Source: Edaphobacter paludis (GTDB lineage: Bacteria > Acidobacteriota > Terriglobia > Terriglobales > Acidobacteriaceae). Taken from it: a stretch of DNA of 64,000 nt. The translations under genes and the position numbers were made by a program. The DNA is taken from contig NZ_CP121194.1 of the NCBI RefSeq assembly GCF_039993895.1, positions 1,612,001 through 1,676,000 on the forward strand. The letters run 5' to 3'. The notes beneath the pieces are model-generated. The model was given only the letters and a program-made list of their open reading frames with translations, searched no databases and had not been told where the DNA came from. This document shows, in pieces, positions 54,030-62,341 of the stretch (position 1 is the first letter of the stretch; every line of letters starts with the position of its first letter).

Positions 54030-55598
54030 ATGAGTGGGGAAGCGATGAACGTAAACCGGATGTCGGGAGTTTTGCTGCATGTGACGTCGTTGCCCTCGTA
54101 CGGTGGGGTGGGAGATTTTGGGCCAGCTGCGTATGCGTTTGTCGATTTTCTCGCGGCGGCGAAGCAACGGCTGTGGCAGGTATTGCCGCTGAACCCCACG
54201 GGGTATGGCTCATCGCCGTACTCGGCGCTGTCGGCATTCGCCGGAAATCCTCTATTTATCAGCCTGGAACGGCTGGTGCGGGAAGGCTGGATTGGCGCGG
54301 ACCGGATCGAGGGACTGCCCGGGCACGACGGGCCTGCGGATTTTGTGGAAGCGATGCGGGTGAAGCTCCCGCTGATCGAGGAAGCGGCTGCGAATTTTCT
54401 CGACCACGCGCCGAACGATCTGAGAGCACGGTTTCAAAAATTCTGTCACGACAATATCTCCTGGCTCTCCGACTATGCGATGTTCAACGTGCTGCGGAGA
54501 ATGCACGGCTACGTCAGTTGGATAGATTGGCCTGAGGACTATGCGCGGCGGAAGAACGATGCCTTGACGGCGGTATTGAACTCGCATGGCCGCGAACTGG
54601 CGGTAGAGCAGGCGATTCAATTTTTATTCAATGAGCAGTGGTGTGCTCTGCGAACATACTGCACGGAGCGCAAGATTCGGATTCTCGGCGATGTCGCCAT
54701 CTTTGTGAACTACGACAGTGCCGATGTGTGGACGCATCCCGAAATATTTGAGCTGGACGACGATCTGAAGCCAACGCGGGTGTCGGGCGTGCCGCCGGAT
54801 TACTTTTCAAGTACGGGCCAGCGCTGGGGCAATCCATTGTACAAATGGGGCCTGATGAAGGAGCGCGGGTTCGACTGGTGGGTGGCTCGGATTCGGCGTT
54901 CGCTGACGCTGTATGACTCGATACGGCTCGACCACTTTCGCGGCTTCGAGGCGTTCTGGTCGATCCCGGCGGAGGAACCGACGGCGGTCAATGGACTGTG
55001 GGTGAAGGCGCCGGGGCACGAGCTTTTCGATCGATTGAGAGAGGTATTTGGGGAGCTTCCATTCATTGCAGAGGATCTTGGCCTGATCACGCCCGAGGTG
55101 GATGAGCTGCGTGAGCATTTTGGCATGCCGGGGATGCGGATTCTACAGTTCGGCTTTTCGGACAGGGGAAGTCACCTTTATCTTCCTCACCGGTTCGTAA
55201 AGAACACCGTGGTCTACACCGGCACCCACGACAATAACACGACCCTGGGCTGGTGGCGCGACGGTACCGGCGAGACGGAACGGGCCAATGTGCAGACGTA
55301 TCTGCAAACGATTGAGCACGAAGGTGACATCGTATGGGCGATGATTCGTGCCGCGGCGAGATCCGTGGCGAATCTGTGCATCTTTCCGATGCAGGACATT
55401 CTGCACCTGGGCAGCGAGTGCCGGATGAATACGCCGGCGGCAGGGGCGGGGAACTGGACGTGGCGCTATGAATCGAACGCACTGCATCCTGACTTTGCAA
55501 TCAAGCTGGCGGCGCTGATGGAGATGACGGATCGCGACGGCTACGAAGCTCCGAAGGAAGGCGTGGAGGCAGGTCACCCGACAGAAGAGTCACACTAG
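54030..55598 (+). CDS. malQ: 4-alpha-glucanotransferase (amylomaltase)
   Basis: 522 residues, GH77. Transfers maltodextrin segments between alpha-glucans. Marks: GVLLHVTSLPSYGGVGDFGPAAYAFVDFLA, WQVLPLNPTGYGSSPYSALSAFAGNPLFI, RILGDVAIFVNYDSADVWTHPE, SIRLDHFRGFEAFWSIPAEE with the nucleophile Asp in RLDHFRG, PFIAEDLG and TGTHDNNTTLGWW. Start uncertain between ATG 54030 and ATG 54045. Alone here; no other glycogen gene is adjacent except pgm about 8 kb away. Confidence 0.95.
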   Translation: MSGEAMNVNRMSGVLLHVTSLPSYGGVGDFGPAAYAFVDFLAAAKQRLWQVLPLNPTGYGSSPYSALSAFAGNPLFISLERLVREGWIGADRIEGLPGHDGPADFVEAMRVKLPLIEEAAANFLDHAPNDLRARFQKFCHDNISWLSDYAMFNVLRRMHGYVSWIDWPEDYARRKNDALTAVLNSHGRELAVEQAIQFLFNEQWCALRTYCTERKIRILGDVAIFVNYDSADVWTHPEIFELDDDLKPTRVSGVPPDYFSSTGQRWGNPLYKWGLMKERGFDWWVARIRRSLTLYDSIRLDHFRGFEAFWSIPAEEPTAVNGLWVKAPGHELFDRLREVFGELPFIAEDLGLITPEVDELREHFGMPGMRILQFGFSDRGSHLYLPHRFVKNTVVYTGTHDNNTTLGWWRDGTGETERANVQTYLQTIEHEGDIVWAMIRAAARSVANLCIFPMQDILHLGSECRMNTPAAGAGNWTWRYESNALHPDFAIKLAALMEMTDRDGYEAPKEGVEAGHPTEESH

Positions 55599-55661
55599 CC
55601 GGGCAGACCTGGGCTCAAGCGTTTAGACTGAAGTTGAGCACATTAAATTTTAGGAGCATCC

Positions 55662-55847
55662 ATGCCTCTTTCTGGCGAAGCCATCCGCACGATGAATTAT
55701 GTTGACGATATTTCGGTGACGCTGCGCCGTATTCTTGCGGTCCTGCCGTCGTTGACCGACGATGAGCGTCAACGTGTTTCTGACCACATTAAACAGTCCC
55801 AGCCGAGTTACGAGTCGGTCATCAACGCCGTCGCGAGCAAAAAGTAA
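55662..55847 (+). CDS. 61-residue protein of unknown function
   Basis: A small acidic/basic helical protein, MPLSGEAIRTMNYVDDISVTL..., with AGGAG eight bases before the ATG. The stretch VTLRRILAVLPSLTDDERQRVSDHIKQSQ is likely two helices. No Cys and no membrane segment. Its stop overlaps the start of the next gene by one base (TAATG), so both are translated together. No family recognised. Confidence 0.68.
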   Translation: MPLSGEAIRTMNYVDDISVTLRRILAVLPSLTDDERQRVSDHIKQSQPSYESVINAVASKK

Positions 55848-56431
55848 TGCAACCGGTAGCACCAGGGTCGCCGTTCGAGATTCGCACTGTCGCAATCATC
55901 GGAGCTGGGACGGCGGGCCGAAGTTTCGCTTTGGCGTGTGCTGCGGTGGGCTACCGTGTTGTGCTGGAAGATGTAATGCCGGCAAATCTGCGGCGCGCCG
56001 AGGCGGATTTTGCGGAGATGGATCTGCGCGATTCGTCCGGTACCCTTGGTCTCGCTTTGACTGTCGAAGATGCGGTCCGGGAGGCGGACATTGCCATCGA
56101 TTTTGTCCCCGATGAGCTGGAGTCAAAGCTGGAGATCTTTAGCATGATCGACCGCATGGCTCCGCCGAAGACGATCCTGTGTACGCCGAGTAATGCCTTG
56201 AGCATTACCGATCTGGCATCCTGCGTCTATCGTCCTGAGCGGTGTTTTGCAGTGCGGGGAGATCGTCTGGCGGCAAGTTCAGCGGTCCGGCTGTTGTATT
56301 CGCCCTCTGCCGATGAACGGCTGCTGGTAGCCACCGTCGACTTTTTGCGCTCACTGCGCATCGAGGTGCAAAGTGAGCCAGACCCGGATATGCCTATACT
56401 GCTGAAGAACTTGGCCCATTCGGCGCTCTAA
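55847..56431 (+). CDS. Rossmann domain of 3-hydroxyacyl-CoA dehydrogenase type, catalytic residues missing
   Basis: 194 residues covering only the N-terminal NAD-binding half of the 3HCDH family: VAIIGAGTAGRSFA (16-29), IDFVPDELESKLEIFSMIDRMAPPKTILCTPSNALSITDLA. Where active enzymes have LHFFNP with the catalytic His, this protein reads FAVRGDRL (Arg137), and the whole C-terminal dimer/catalytic domain is absent. It is therefore probably not a dehydrogenase, but may bind NAD(H) or an acyl-CoA. Coupled to the preceding 61-residue gene. Confidence 0.75.
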   Translation: MQPVAPGSPFEIRTVAIIGAGTAGRSFALACAAVGYRVVLEDVMPANLRRAEADFAEMDLRDSSGTLGLALTVEDAVREADIAIDFVPDELESKLEIFSMIDRMAPPKTILCTPSNALSITDLASCVYRPERCFAVRGDRLAASSAVRLLYSPSADERLLVATVDFLRSLRIEVQSEPDPDMPILLKNLAHSAL

Positions 56432-56516
56432 TTTAATTAGCAGCGAATAACCGCGAAGTGGGAACTGTTTCAGTGGAATTTACGTAGCTGAAGGTGGAGA
56501 ATAGGTCCACCTCGTC

Positions 56517-57773
56517 ATGCGCGCGTTTCTCGACATCTTCGCTCAGGTCTTCCAATCGATTGGAGCAAACAAGCTCCGATCGTTCCTCACGATGTTCGGC
56601 ATCGCGTGGGGAGTGGCTTCGCTTCTTCTGTTGATTGGGCTGGGTGAGGGATTTCGTTCCGGACAGCGCCGGGGGTTGTCGGAACTGGGGTCCGACGTCA
56701 TCATGCTTTTCAGCGGGACGGTGCCTGCGCTGCCGAATCAGCATACTGGGATGCGGCCCTACAAACTGACGCTCAGTGATGCCGACGCTATCCGTGCCGA
56801 GGCGTCCCATGTCCGCAACGCAACTGCGTTTGTCGATCGCGGCGATCTGAAGGAGGTCAGCGAGTTTTCGAGCGCAGGCGGCCCCGTGTTGGGTGTAGAG
56901 AGGAATTACCCCGAGATACGTCATCTTCCCGTCTCCAAGGGACGTTTTCTGAACGCCGATGACGTCGCACAGCGCAGGCAGGTTGTCTTCCTGGGGGAGA
57001 AGAATAACAAGCTGTTGTTTCCGGGAAGGCCTTCCATTGGGTCTTTTATTACGCTGAATGGATATCGCTTTCAGGTCATAGGGGTTGCGCCGAAGATCGG
57101 GCGGGGCAATAACGATAGCGACAACCAGAAGATTTATATTCCGCTCTCGACGATGCTGCAACTCTTTCCGATCCTCGGCGACAATATCCCGGCAGATGCG
57201 GTCACCTCAATCCAATATCAGCCGACAACCGAGGACATGAATGAGGCGGCAAAGGCGGACGTGCACCGCATTATCGCCGAGAGGCATGGATTCGATCCCG
57301 GACTGACGGACGCGTTTGAGGAGTGGGACACGATCAAGGCGAACAAGACTGTTGGCCTAATCTTCACCGCGATGGATGTTTTTCTCGGCGGCGTCGGCAT
57401 CGTTACGCTGGCGCTGGGTGCGGTGGGTATCGTCAACATCATGCTGGTAACCGTGACGGAACGTACACAGGAGATTGGTCTGCGCAAGGCGCTGGGCGCG
57501 ACCAATCGCAGCGTTCTGATGCAGTTCTTTCTGGAGGGCCTGATGCTCACCGGAATCAGCGGCCTGATTGGAATTGCGGGTGCAGGCTGCCTGATGCTGG
57601 TGCTGGGGCATGCGATGGGAGACAACCAGATGGGATTCGATCCGCCGCGGCTGGTGCCGTGGTCGGCTGCAATGGCGATGGGGACTCTGGTGCTTTGCGG
57701 TATTGTGGCCGGCATTTATCCGGCGAGCCGCGCGGCCAGGATGCAGCCGGTCGAGGCGCTGCGCAAAGATTAA
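56517..57773 (+). CDS. MacB/FtsX-type ABC permease, first of a pair
   Basis: 418 residues: one N-terminal helix after RAFLDIFAQVFQSIGANKLRSFLTMFGIAWGV, a periplasmic MacB-type domain (about 50-280), then three C-terminal helices with NIMLVTVTERTQEIGLRKALGA and YPASRAARMQPVEALR. Mechanotransmission permeases of this type work with a separate ATPase; none is adjacent. GGTGGA (56493-56498) and TCCACC (56506-56511) form a hairpin just before the ATG at 56517. The second permease gene follows after 20 bp and the two may form a heterodimer. Confidence 0.92.
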   Translation: MRAFLDIFAQVFQSIGANKLRSFLTMFGIAWGVASLLLLIGLGEGFRSGQRRGLSELGSDVIMLFSGTVPALPNQHTGMRPYKLTLSDADAIRAEASHVRNATAFVDRGDLKEVSEFSSAGGPVLGVERNYPEIRHLPVSKGRFLNADDVAQRRQVVFLGEKNNKLLFPGRPSIGSFITLNGYRFQVIGVAPKIGRGNNDSDNQKIYIPLSTMLQLFPILGDNIPADAVTSIQYQPTTEDMNEAAKADVHRIIAERHGFDPGLTDAFEEWDTIKANKTVGLIFTAMDVFLGGVGIVTLALGAVGIVNIMLVTVTERTQEIGLRKALGATNRSVLMQFFLEGLMLTGISGLIGIAGAGCLMLVLGHAMGDNQMGFDPPRLVPWSAAMAMGTLVLCGIVAGIYPASRAARMQPVEALRKD

Positions 57774-57793
57774 AGGGGCAGGGGAGTAAGACG

Positions 57794-59032
57794 ATGCTGC
57801 GAGATATCTTCGGTCAGGCAATGGAAGCGATGCGGCACAATGGAAGACGGACCGCCATCACGATCGTTGGCATGGCGTGGGGCATCGCCACGGTCGTCCT
57901 TCTGCTGGCCTATGGTGCCGGTTTCGGCAGGGCGTTCGAGACGATCTTCGCTCAGTTTGGCACCAACATGATCGGCGTGTTTCCCGGCACTACCAGCGAA
58001 CAGGTGGGGGGGACCAAGGCAGGCGTGACGGTGCGTCTGCAGCAGGATGACGTGGAGCGCATTCAGGAGACGGTCCCGGGTGTCCAGCATGTGTCGCCGG
58101 TGATGTGGAAACAGGTACCGGTGCAGAATGACCTCCATACCTACACGTGGGAGGTCGATGGCGTTACCCCAGCATTGCAGGACATCCAGAAGATGAATTT
58201 AAGTGAAGGTCGTTTTATAACGGCGGCGGACGTGCAACAGCGGAACCATGTTGCCGTCATTGGATCGCAGGCGAAGACTAAGCTTTACTCCGGAATGTTC
58301 CCCTTGGGGCAGACGGTGCGGTTGAACGGCATCAGCTTTGAGGTGATTGGGGTACTGAAGGCCAAGATGCAGGAGGGCGATGACAATATCAATCGCCTCG
58401 TCTATATCCCGTTTTCAACTATGGGGGACATCAAGGACACCAAGTATCTCGACGGCATCTGGTTCAACTATCGTGGCGATCCCAAGGCCGTGGAACATGC
58501 GTTGCGGAACACGCTCGCTGCATCGCACGCCTTCAGGCCGTCGGACCGAAACGCCATCTATGTGGCTAATATCATGGAGCAGCTCGCGCAGTTCCGCATC
58601 ATATCGCTGGGTCTGCAAGTGCTGCTGCTCTTTATTGGGACCCTGACGCTGGGTATCGCCGGCATCGGGCTGATGAACATCATGCTGGTCAGCGTGCAAC
58701 AGCGAACGCGAGAGATCGGCGTGGAGAAGGCGCTGGGTGCGCGGAAGCGTCATATTCTGCTTCAGTTCCTCGCCGAAGCCATGGTCATCACCGGGGTTGG
58801 CGGTGTAGCGGGGATTGCCCTGGCTTATGGAGTCAGCACGGCGGTAGGCGGCATCACGTTCTATAGTGCGATTGCTGCCAACGCGAGCGCAGCAGACATC
58901 TATCTGATCATCTCGCCGCATATTGTCATTCTGGCGACCGTTGTTCTCATTGTGGTGGGCACGGTGAGCGGTATGATCCCCGCGATTCAGGCCGCGAACC
59001 TCGATCCGATTGAAGCGCTGCGATATGAATAG
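57794..59032 (+). CDS. MacB/FtsX-type ABC permease, second of a pair
   Basis: 412 residues from the ATG at 57794 (GGGGAG before it); the open frame extends upstream through the previous gene out of phase and is not real. Same layout as its neighbour: N-terminal helix (HNGRRTAITIVGMAWGIATVVLLLA), MacB periplasmic domain, and three C-terminal helices with NIMLVSVQQRTREIGVEKALGARKRHIL and IPAIQAANLDPIEALRYE. Paralogous to the gene upstream, so the pair arose by duplication. Its stop is 9 bp from the stop of the convergent peptidase-like gene. Confidence 0.92.
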   Translation: MLRDIFGQAMEAMRHNGRRTAITIVGMAWGIATVVLLLAYGAGFGRAFETIFAQFGTNMIGVFPGTTSEQVGGTKAGVTVRLQQDDVERIQETVPGVQHVSPVMWKQVPVQNDLHTYTWEVDGVTPALQDIQKMNLSEGRFITAADVQQRNHVAVIGSQAKTKLYSGMFPLGQTVRLNGISFEVIGVLKAKMQEGDDNINRLVYIPFSTMGDIKDTKYLDGIWFNYRGDPKAVEHALRNTLAASHAFRPSDRNAIYVANIMEQLAQFRIISLGLQVLLLFIGTLTLGIAGIGLMNIMLVSVQQRTREIGVEKALGARKRHILLQFLAEAMVITGVGGVAGIALAYGVSTAVGGITFYSAIAANASAADIYLIISPHIVILATVVLIVVGTVSGMIPAIQAANLDPIEALRYE

Positions 59033-59041
59033 AAGGTAGGC

Positions 59042-61027
59042 CTAATCGTTGGTGCTTGCGCGTTGGTAGGGCTTCTGCATCAGGGCGCGGGCTTCATTGA
59101 CGGCGCCCTGGGTGTTGTCGTTGGTCTGTACGGCGAGGCGATATTCGTTGACGGCACGGTCGCGTTGACCCGTGAGATCGAAGATGCGGCCCAGTTCGAT
59201 GTGGCTCCAGACGTCGACCCATTTGGGATCGCCATCTCCGCGCAGCGCATCGCGGAATGAGTTTGCCGCCGACTGATAGTTGCGCTGCATGAAGAAGACC
59301 TCGCCGATGCGGTAGGACGCGAGGGAGCTGTTCTTGTTGGCGTCGAGTGCCTTCTGGTATTCGACCAGCGCTGCGGTCAGATCGCCTTGGGCAACCTGTT
59401 CCTGCCCGCGCAGGACGGCTACGCGAACAGCGAGATCGGGGGTGCTCTTCAGCAGCCAGTTTTCCGGGTCGATGCTGATGCGCCGGGGGCGGCCAAAGGT
59501 CTCAATTGAGTATTGCGACTCGTTGCCGCTTACAACGATGCGTTGGGTTTCGGTCTTTCCATCGGTCTCGATGCGCAGCTCGACTGGCATGCGGAAGAGG
59601 TCAAGATCCTGCGTAATGGCCCCGACAGTGCGGAACCCCTTGTTGTTTCCAAGACGGAAGACGGTGTATTTGTCTCCGAAGGAAGGTGCGCCGGTGCCGT
59701 CGATCCACTGCGAGAAGAAGGGTGTCAGCTGCAAATGCGACTGGGCTTCGGCGACGGTCTGAACGTCGGAGCTGCGGATGGGCTTGTCTGTATATTGCGA
59801 GAGCAAGCCGCGTAGAAATTGATTGAAGGTGTCGTTGCCCATCTCCCAGCGGAGCATGTGGAAGACCATCGCGCCTTTTTCCAGCGTCATGGACTGAAAC
59901 TGCGGGGAGAATGGGTCCAGACGTCCGAGAGAGGTGAGGGGAACTGTATCGTAGGCCAGAGCCCCGGCGGAGACGTCGGTGATGGCCGATTGGAAAGCTG
60001 TTTTGCCCGCCGAATCTTCGAGGTACATCAGCTCGGCATAGCGCGACATGCCGTTGGTGATCCAGGCGTCGTTCAAGGTCGCGGGCGAGACCTCACTGCC
60101 CCACCATTGATGGGCGATGGTATTCGAGAGCAATCGCTGGGCGTTGCGCGCGGCAATGCGACCACCACCGATAGCCGCAATCTCCGGCGCCCATGCGGCG
60201 GAGACGGCATCGTCGGGCAGTTCCACGAGGTTGAGGATAGGGGATTCAGGCTGGCCGAAGGCGCTGGTCATGAACTCAAACTGCTTGTCGGCGGTCTGGG
60301 CGAAGTCGGTAGCGAAGGGTTTTCGCTTGTCTGTAACGTAGACGTGGATGTTGTTGACGCCCGGGATGCTGATCGGATCGAGGAACTTGCCAGCGATGAT
60401 GGTTCCGGGAAAGCCGGGCTTGGTCCAGTTAAAGTCGTATTCGGTACGGTTGCCGGAGAGGGTCTTCTGCCCGGCGACACCGCTGCCCACTACCCGCTCG
60501 TCAGAGGGGACGCTGATATGCATCTGGGCCGTGAAGCGATCGGTGTAGAGACCGGTCATGGGGAACCATGCACCCGGATAGAGGAGGATGCTAATGGGGT
60601 CGTCGACGGAGGCGAGTTTGATTCCGCTTACCGGGCTGGTATCCGCTCCTGTGAGTGTGCCGGAGTATTCAAAGTTGTAGGTGGTGCTGGTCCCCTTTGG
60701 AATGGGATTGGCCAAGGTGAATCGGACGGTGCTGTTGTTGGTGAGGCGCTCCGATTCGAGCGGTTTGCCGCTGGCGTCCGTGACTTTGGTGATCTGGAGG
60801 CCATTATTCAACTCGAATATGGGAGAGGTGAGATCTTCGAGCGCCGTGAAGGTGACGGCGGCGGTTGCCGTGAGGTGGTGCACGGCGGGATCCAGATCGG
60901 CGGTGATGACATAGCCCGTGACGCGCAATTGAGGCCGCACCGGCGCTGCCCACAGCGGAGCGCCAAGGATACATATGGGGAACAGGGCCGTGACCAGGAC
61001 TCGGAGATACCGGGAGGGTAGGTGCAT
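59042..61027 (-). CDS. M1-type aminopeptidase fold with dead zinc site, plus TPRs
   Basis: 661 residues with a signal peptide (to about 28). The N-terminal beta domain and central fold follow M1 aminopeptidases, but the HExxH-x18-E site reads N302-T-I-A-H306 ... N325: three of four key positions are changed (HE to NT, and the distal Glu to Asn), while HQWWG and the downstream NDAWITNG frame keep the alignment firm. GAMEN is also missing. C-terminal residues about 550-640 form two TPR-like units (AALVEYQKALDANKNSSLASYRIGEVFFMQRNYQSAANSF). It is downstream of lpxB in one transcript, so an envelope binding role is inferred. Confidence 0.85.
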   Translation of the reverse strand: MHLPSRYLRVLVTALFPICILGAPLWAAPVRPQLRVTGYVITADLDPAVHHLTATAAVTFTALEDLTSPIFELNNGLQITKVTDASGKPLESERLTNNSTVRFTLANPIPKGTSTTYNFEYSGTLTGADTSPVSGIKLASVDDPISILLYPGAWFPMTGLYTDRFTAQMHISVPSDERVVGSGVAGQKTLSGNRTEYDFNWTKPGFPGTIIAGKFLDPISIPGVNNIHVYVTDKRKPFATDFAQTADKQFEFMTSAFGQPESPILNLVELPDDAVSAAWAPEIAAIGGGRIAARNAQRLLSNTIAHQWWGSEVSPATLNDAWITNGMSRYAELMYLEDSAGKTAFQSAITDVSAGALAYDTVPLTSLGRLDPFSPQFQSMTLEKGAMVFHMLRWEMGNDTFNQFLRGLLSQYTDKPIRSSDVQTVAEAQSHLQLTPFFSQWIDGTGAPSFGDKYTVFRLGNNKGFRTVGAITQDLDLFRMPVELRIETDGKTETQRIVVSGNESQYSIETFGRPRRISIDPENWLLKSTPDLAVRVAVLRGQEQVAQGDLTAALVEYQKALDANKNSSLASYRIGEVFFMQRNYQSAANSFRDALRGDGDPKWVDVWSHIELGRIFDLTGQRDRAVNEYRLAVQTNDNTQGAVNEARALMQKPYQRASTND

Positions 61028-61072
61028 ATCGGGCGAAGATCCTCAAAAAGAAATGGTACAGCCTTCGTGCTG

Positions 61073-62320
61073 TTAGACGCTTGCCGTTGAAGTTCGGCCT
61101 CTTGTGGTCTGGTTCTGCTCCAGGAGTGCTTCGACCGCGTCACATACCTGAATGATGGGGCTTGATCCGGAGGCGGGAAGCAGTTTAAGGTTCGTTTCGG
61201 CGAGGTCCGCCCTCATGGCTTCGCGCTGCGGCCCGTCAGCTATCAGTGGGCTGAGCTTCGCCACGATATTTTCGGCGGTAAAGTGGGCCTGCAGCAACTC
61301 GGGCACAATGCGCCGCCCTGCAATGAGATTGACCATGGCTATCGGGAGATTGCCGTCCTTATCAACCTTAGCCGGGATTTCAACGGGATATCGGATAAGG
61401 CGTTTAGCGAGCGCAAAGGTTAAAGGGGAGACGCGGTAGACAACGATGAAAGGATTTCCCACGACCGTGGCCTGTACCGTTGCGGTGCCGCTGGCTACGA
61501 TGCTGGCGCGAGCGTGATGGAGTGCCTCCCGGGCGTCGTCGACCAGGGTAACCTTTGCCTTTGGTGCCGGGAATGTCGGATCTTGCAGGAAGTTGCGGAT
61601 GTAGGCGGTACTTACTGTGGAGGCGACTGGAATCACGAATTCGTACCTGCCCTTCGTGTTCAGGACTGCGGCTGCCCGCAGCATCTCCGGCAGATTAAGT
61701 TGCACCTCTTTGCGGCGGCTGCCGGGCAACAGTGCGATCCAGGTTTTTTCGGGATCGAGCTTGTGCTTTTCGGCGTATTCCGAGCGAGTGCTTGAAGGCT
61801 GCGGCAACTGTGCCAGCGGATGGCCGACGAACGCGGCTTCAACTCCGCGAGCACGATAAAAGCGCTCTTCGAAGGGGAAGATGACCAGCATGCGGCTGAC
61901 CCGCTGCTGCACCCAGCGGAGTCGTTTGCGCTTCCAGGCCCAGAGTTGAGGGCTGACGAAGTAGATGACCGGGATGTTCAGTTTGCGAAACTCCCGCGCG
62001 AGACGAAAGTTGACGTCAGGAAAGTCGATGAGGACTGCGACGTCGGGTCGGTGCTTCTTGATGGAGGCAACCAGGCGGCGGTACTCGCCGTAGATATAGG
62101 GCATGTGGCGGACCACTTCGGTGATGCCCATGTGGGCCACGTCTTCAGCGCGGACGATGCGGTCCATGCCTGCGTCCGCCATCTCAGTGCCGCCGAGGCC
62201 GAAACAGGTGAGCTGCGGCATGCGGCTGCGCAGTTCAGAGATGAGCTGGGCGCCGTAATAGTCTCCGCTTGCCTCGCCGGCGGAGAGAAAGATGTGCGGA
62301 AATGGGTTGGTCTCTGCCAC
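61073..62320 (-). CDS. lpxB: Lipid-A-disaccharide synthase
   Basis: 415 residues, GT19. Joins UDP-2,3-diacylglucosamine and lipid X to make the lipid A disaccharide at the inner membrane. Marks: IFLSAGEASGDYYGAQLI, GLGGTEMADAGM, VLIDFPDVNFRLA, VSPQLWAWKRKR, LPGSRRKEV and VASGTATVQATVVGNPFIVVYR. Starts at GTG 62320. It sits 21 bp after an ABC exporter gene and before the M1-like gene, all minus strand. Its presence shows a Gram-negative envelope with lipid A. Confidence 0.95.
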   Translation of the reverse strand: MAETNPFPHIFLSAGEASGDYYGAQLISELRSRMPQLTCFGLGGTEMADAGMDRIVRAEDVAHMGITEVVRHMPYIYGEYRRLVASIKKHRPDVAVLIDFPDVNFRLAREFRKLNIPVIYFVSPQLWAWKRKRLRWVQQRVSRMLVIFPFEERFYRARGVEAAFVGHPLAQLPQPSSTRSEYAEKHKLDPEKTWIALLPGSRRKEVQLNLPEMLRAAAVLNTKGRYEFVIPVASTVSTAYIRNFLQDPTFPAPKAKVTLVDDAREALHHARASIVASGTATVQATVVGNPFIVVYRVSPLTFALAKRLIRYPVEIPAKVDKDGNLPIAMVNLIAGRRIVPELLQAHFTAENIVAKLSPLIADGPQREAMRADLAETNLKLLPASGSSPIIQVCDAVEALLEQNQTTRGRTSTASV

Positions 62321-62341
62321 GTTAATCTTCTGCCGGTGTGA

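Noticed and set aside
57323..57793. Upstream extension of the second permease frame
   Set aside because: It runs through the first permease gene in another frame; the ATG at 57794 has a ribosome site and matches the family start.
59819..61021. 400-codon plus-strand open frame
   Set aside because: It lies wholly antisense to the M1-like gene, whose protein is clearly recognisable; no family resemblance in the antisense frame.
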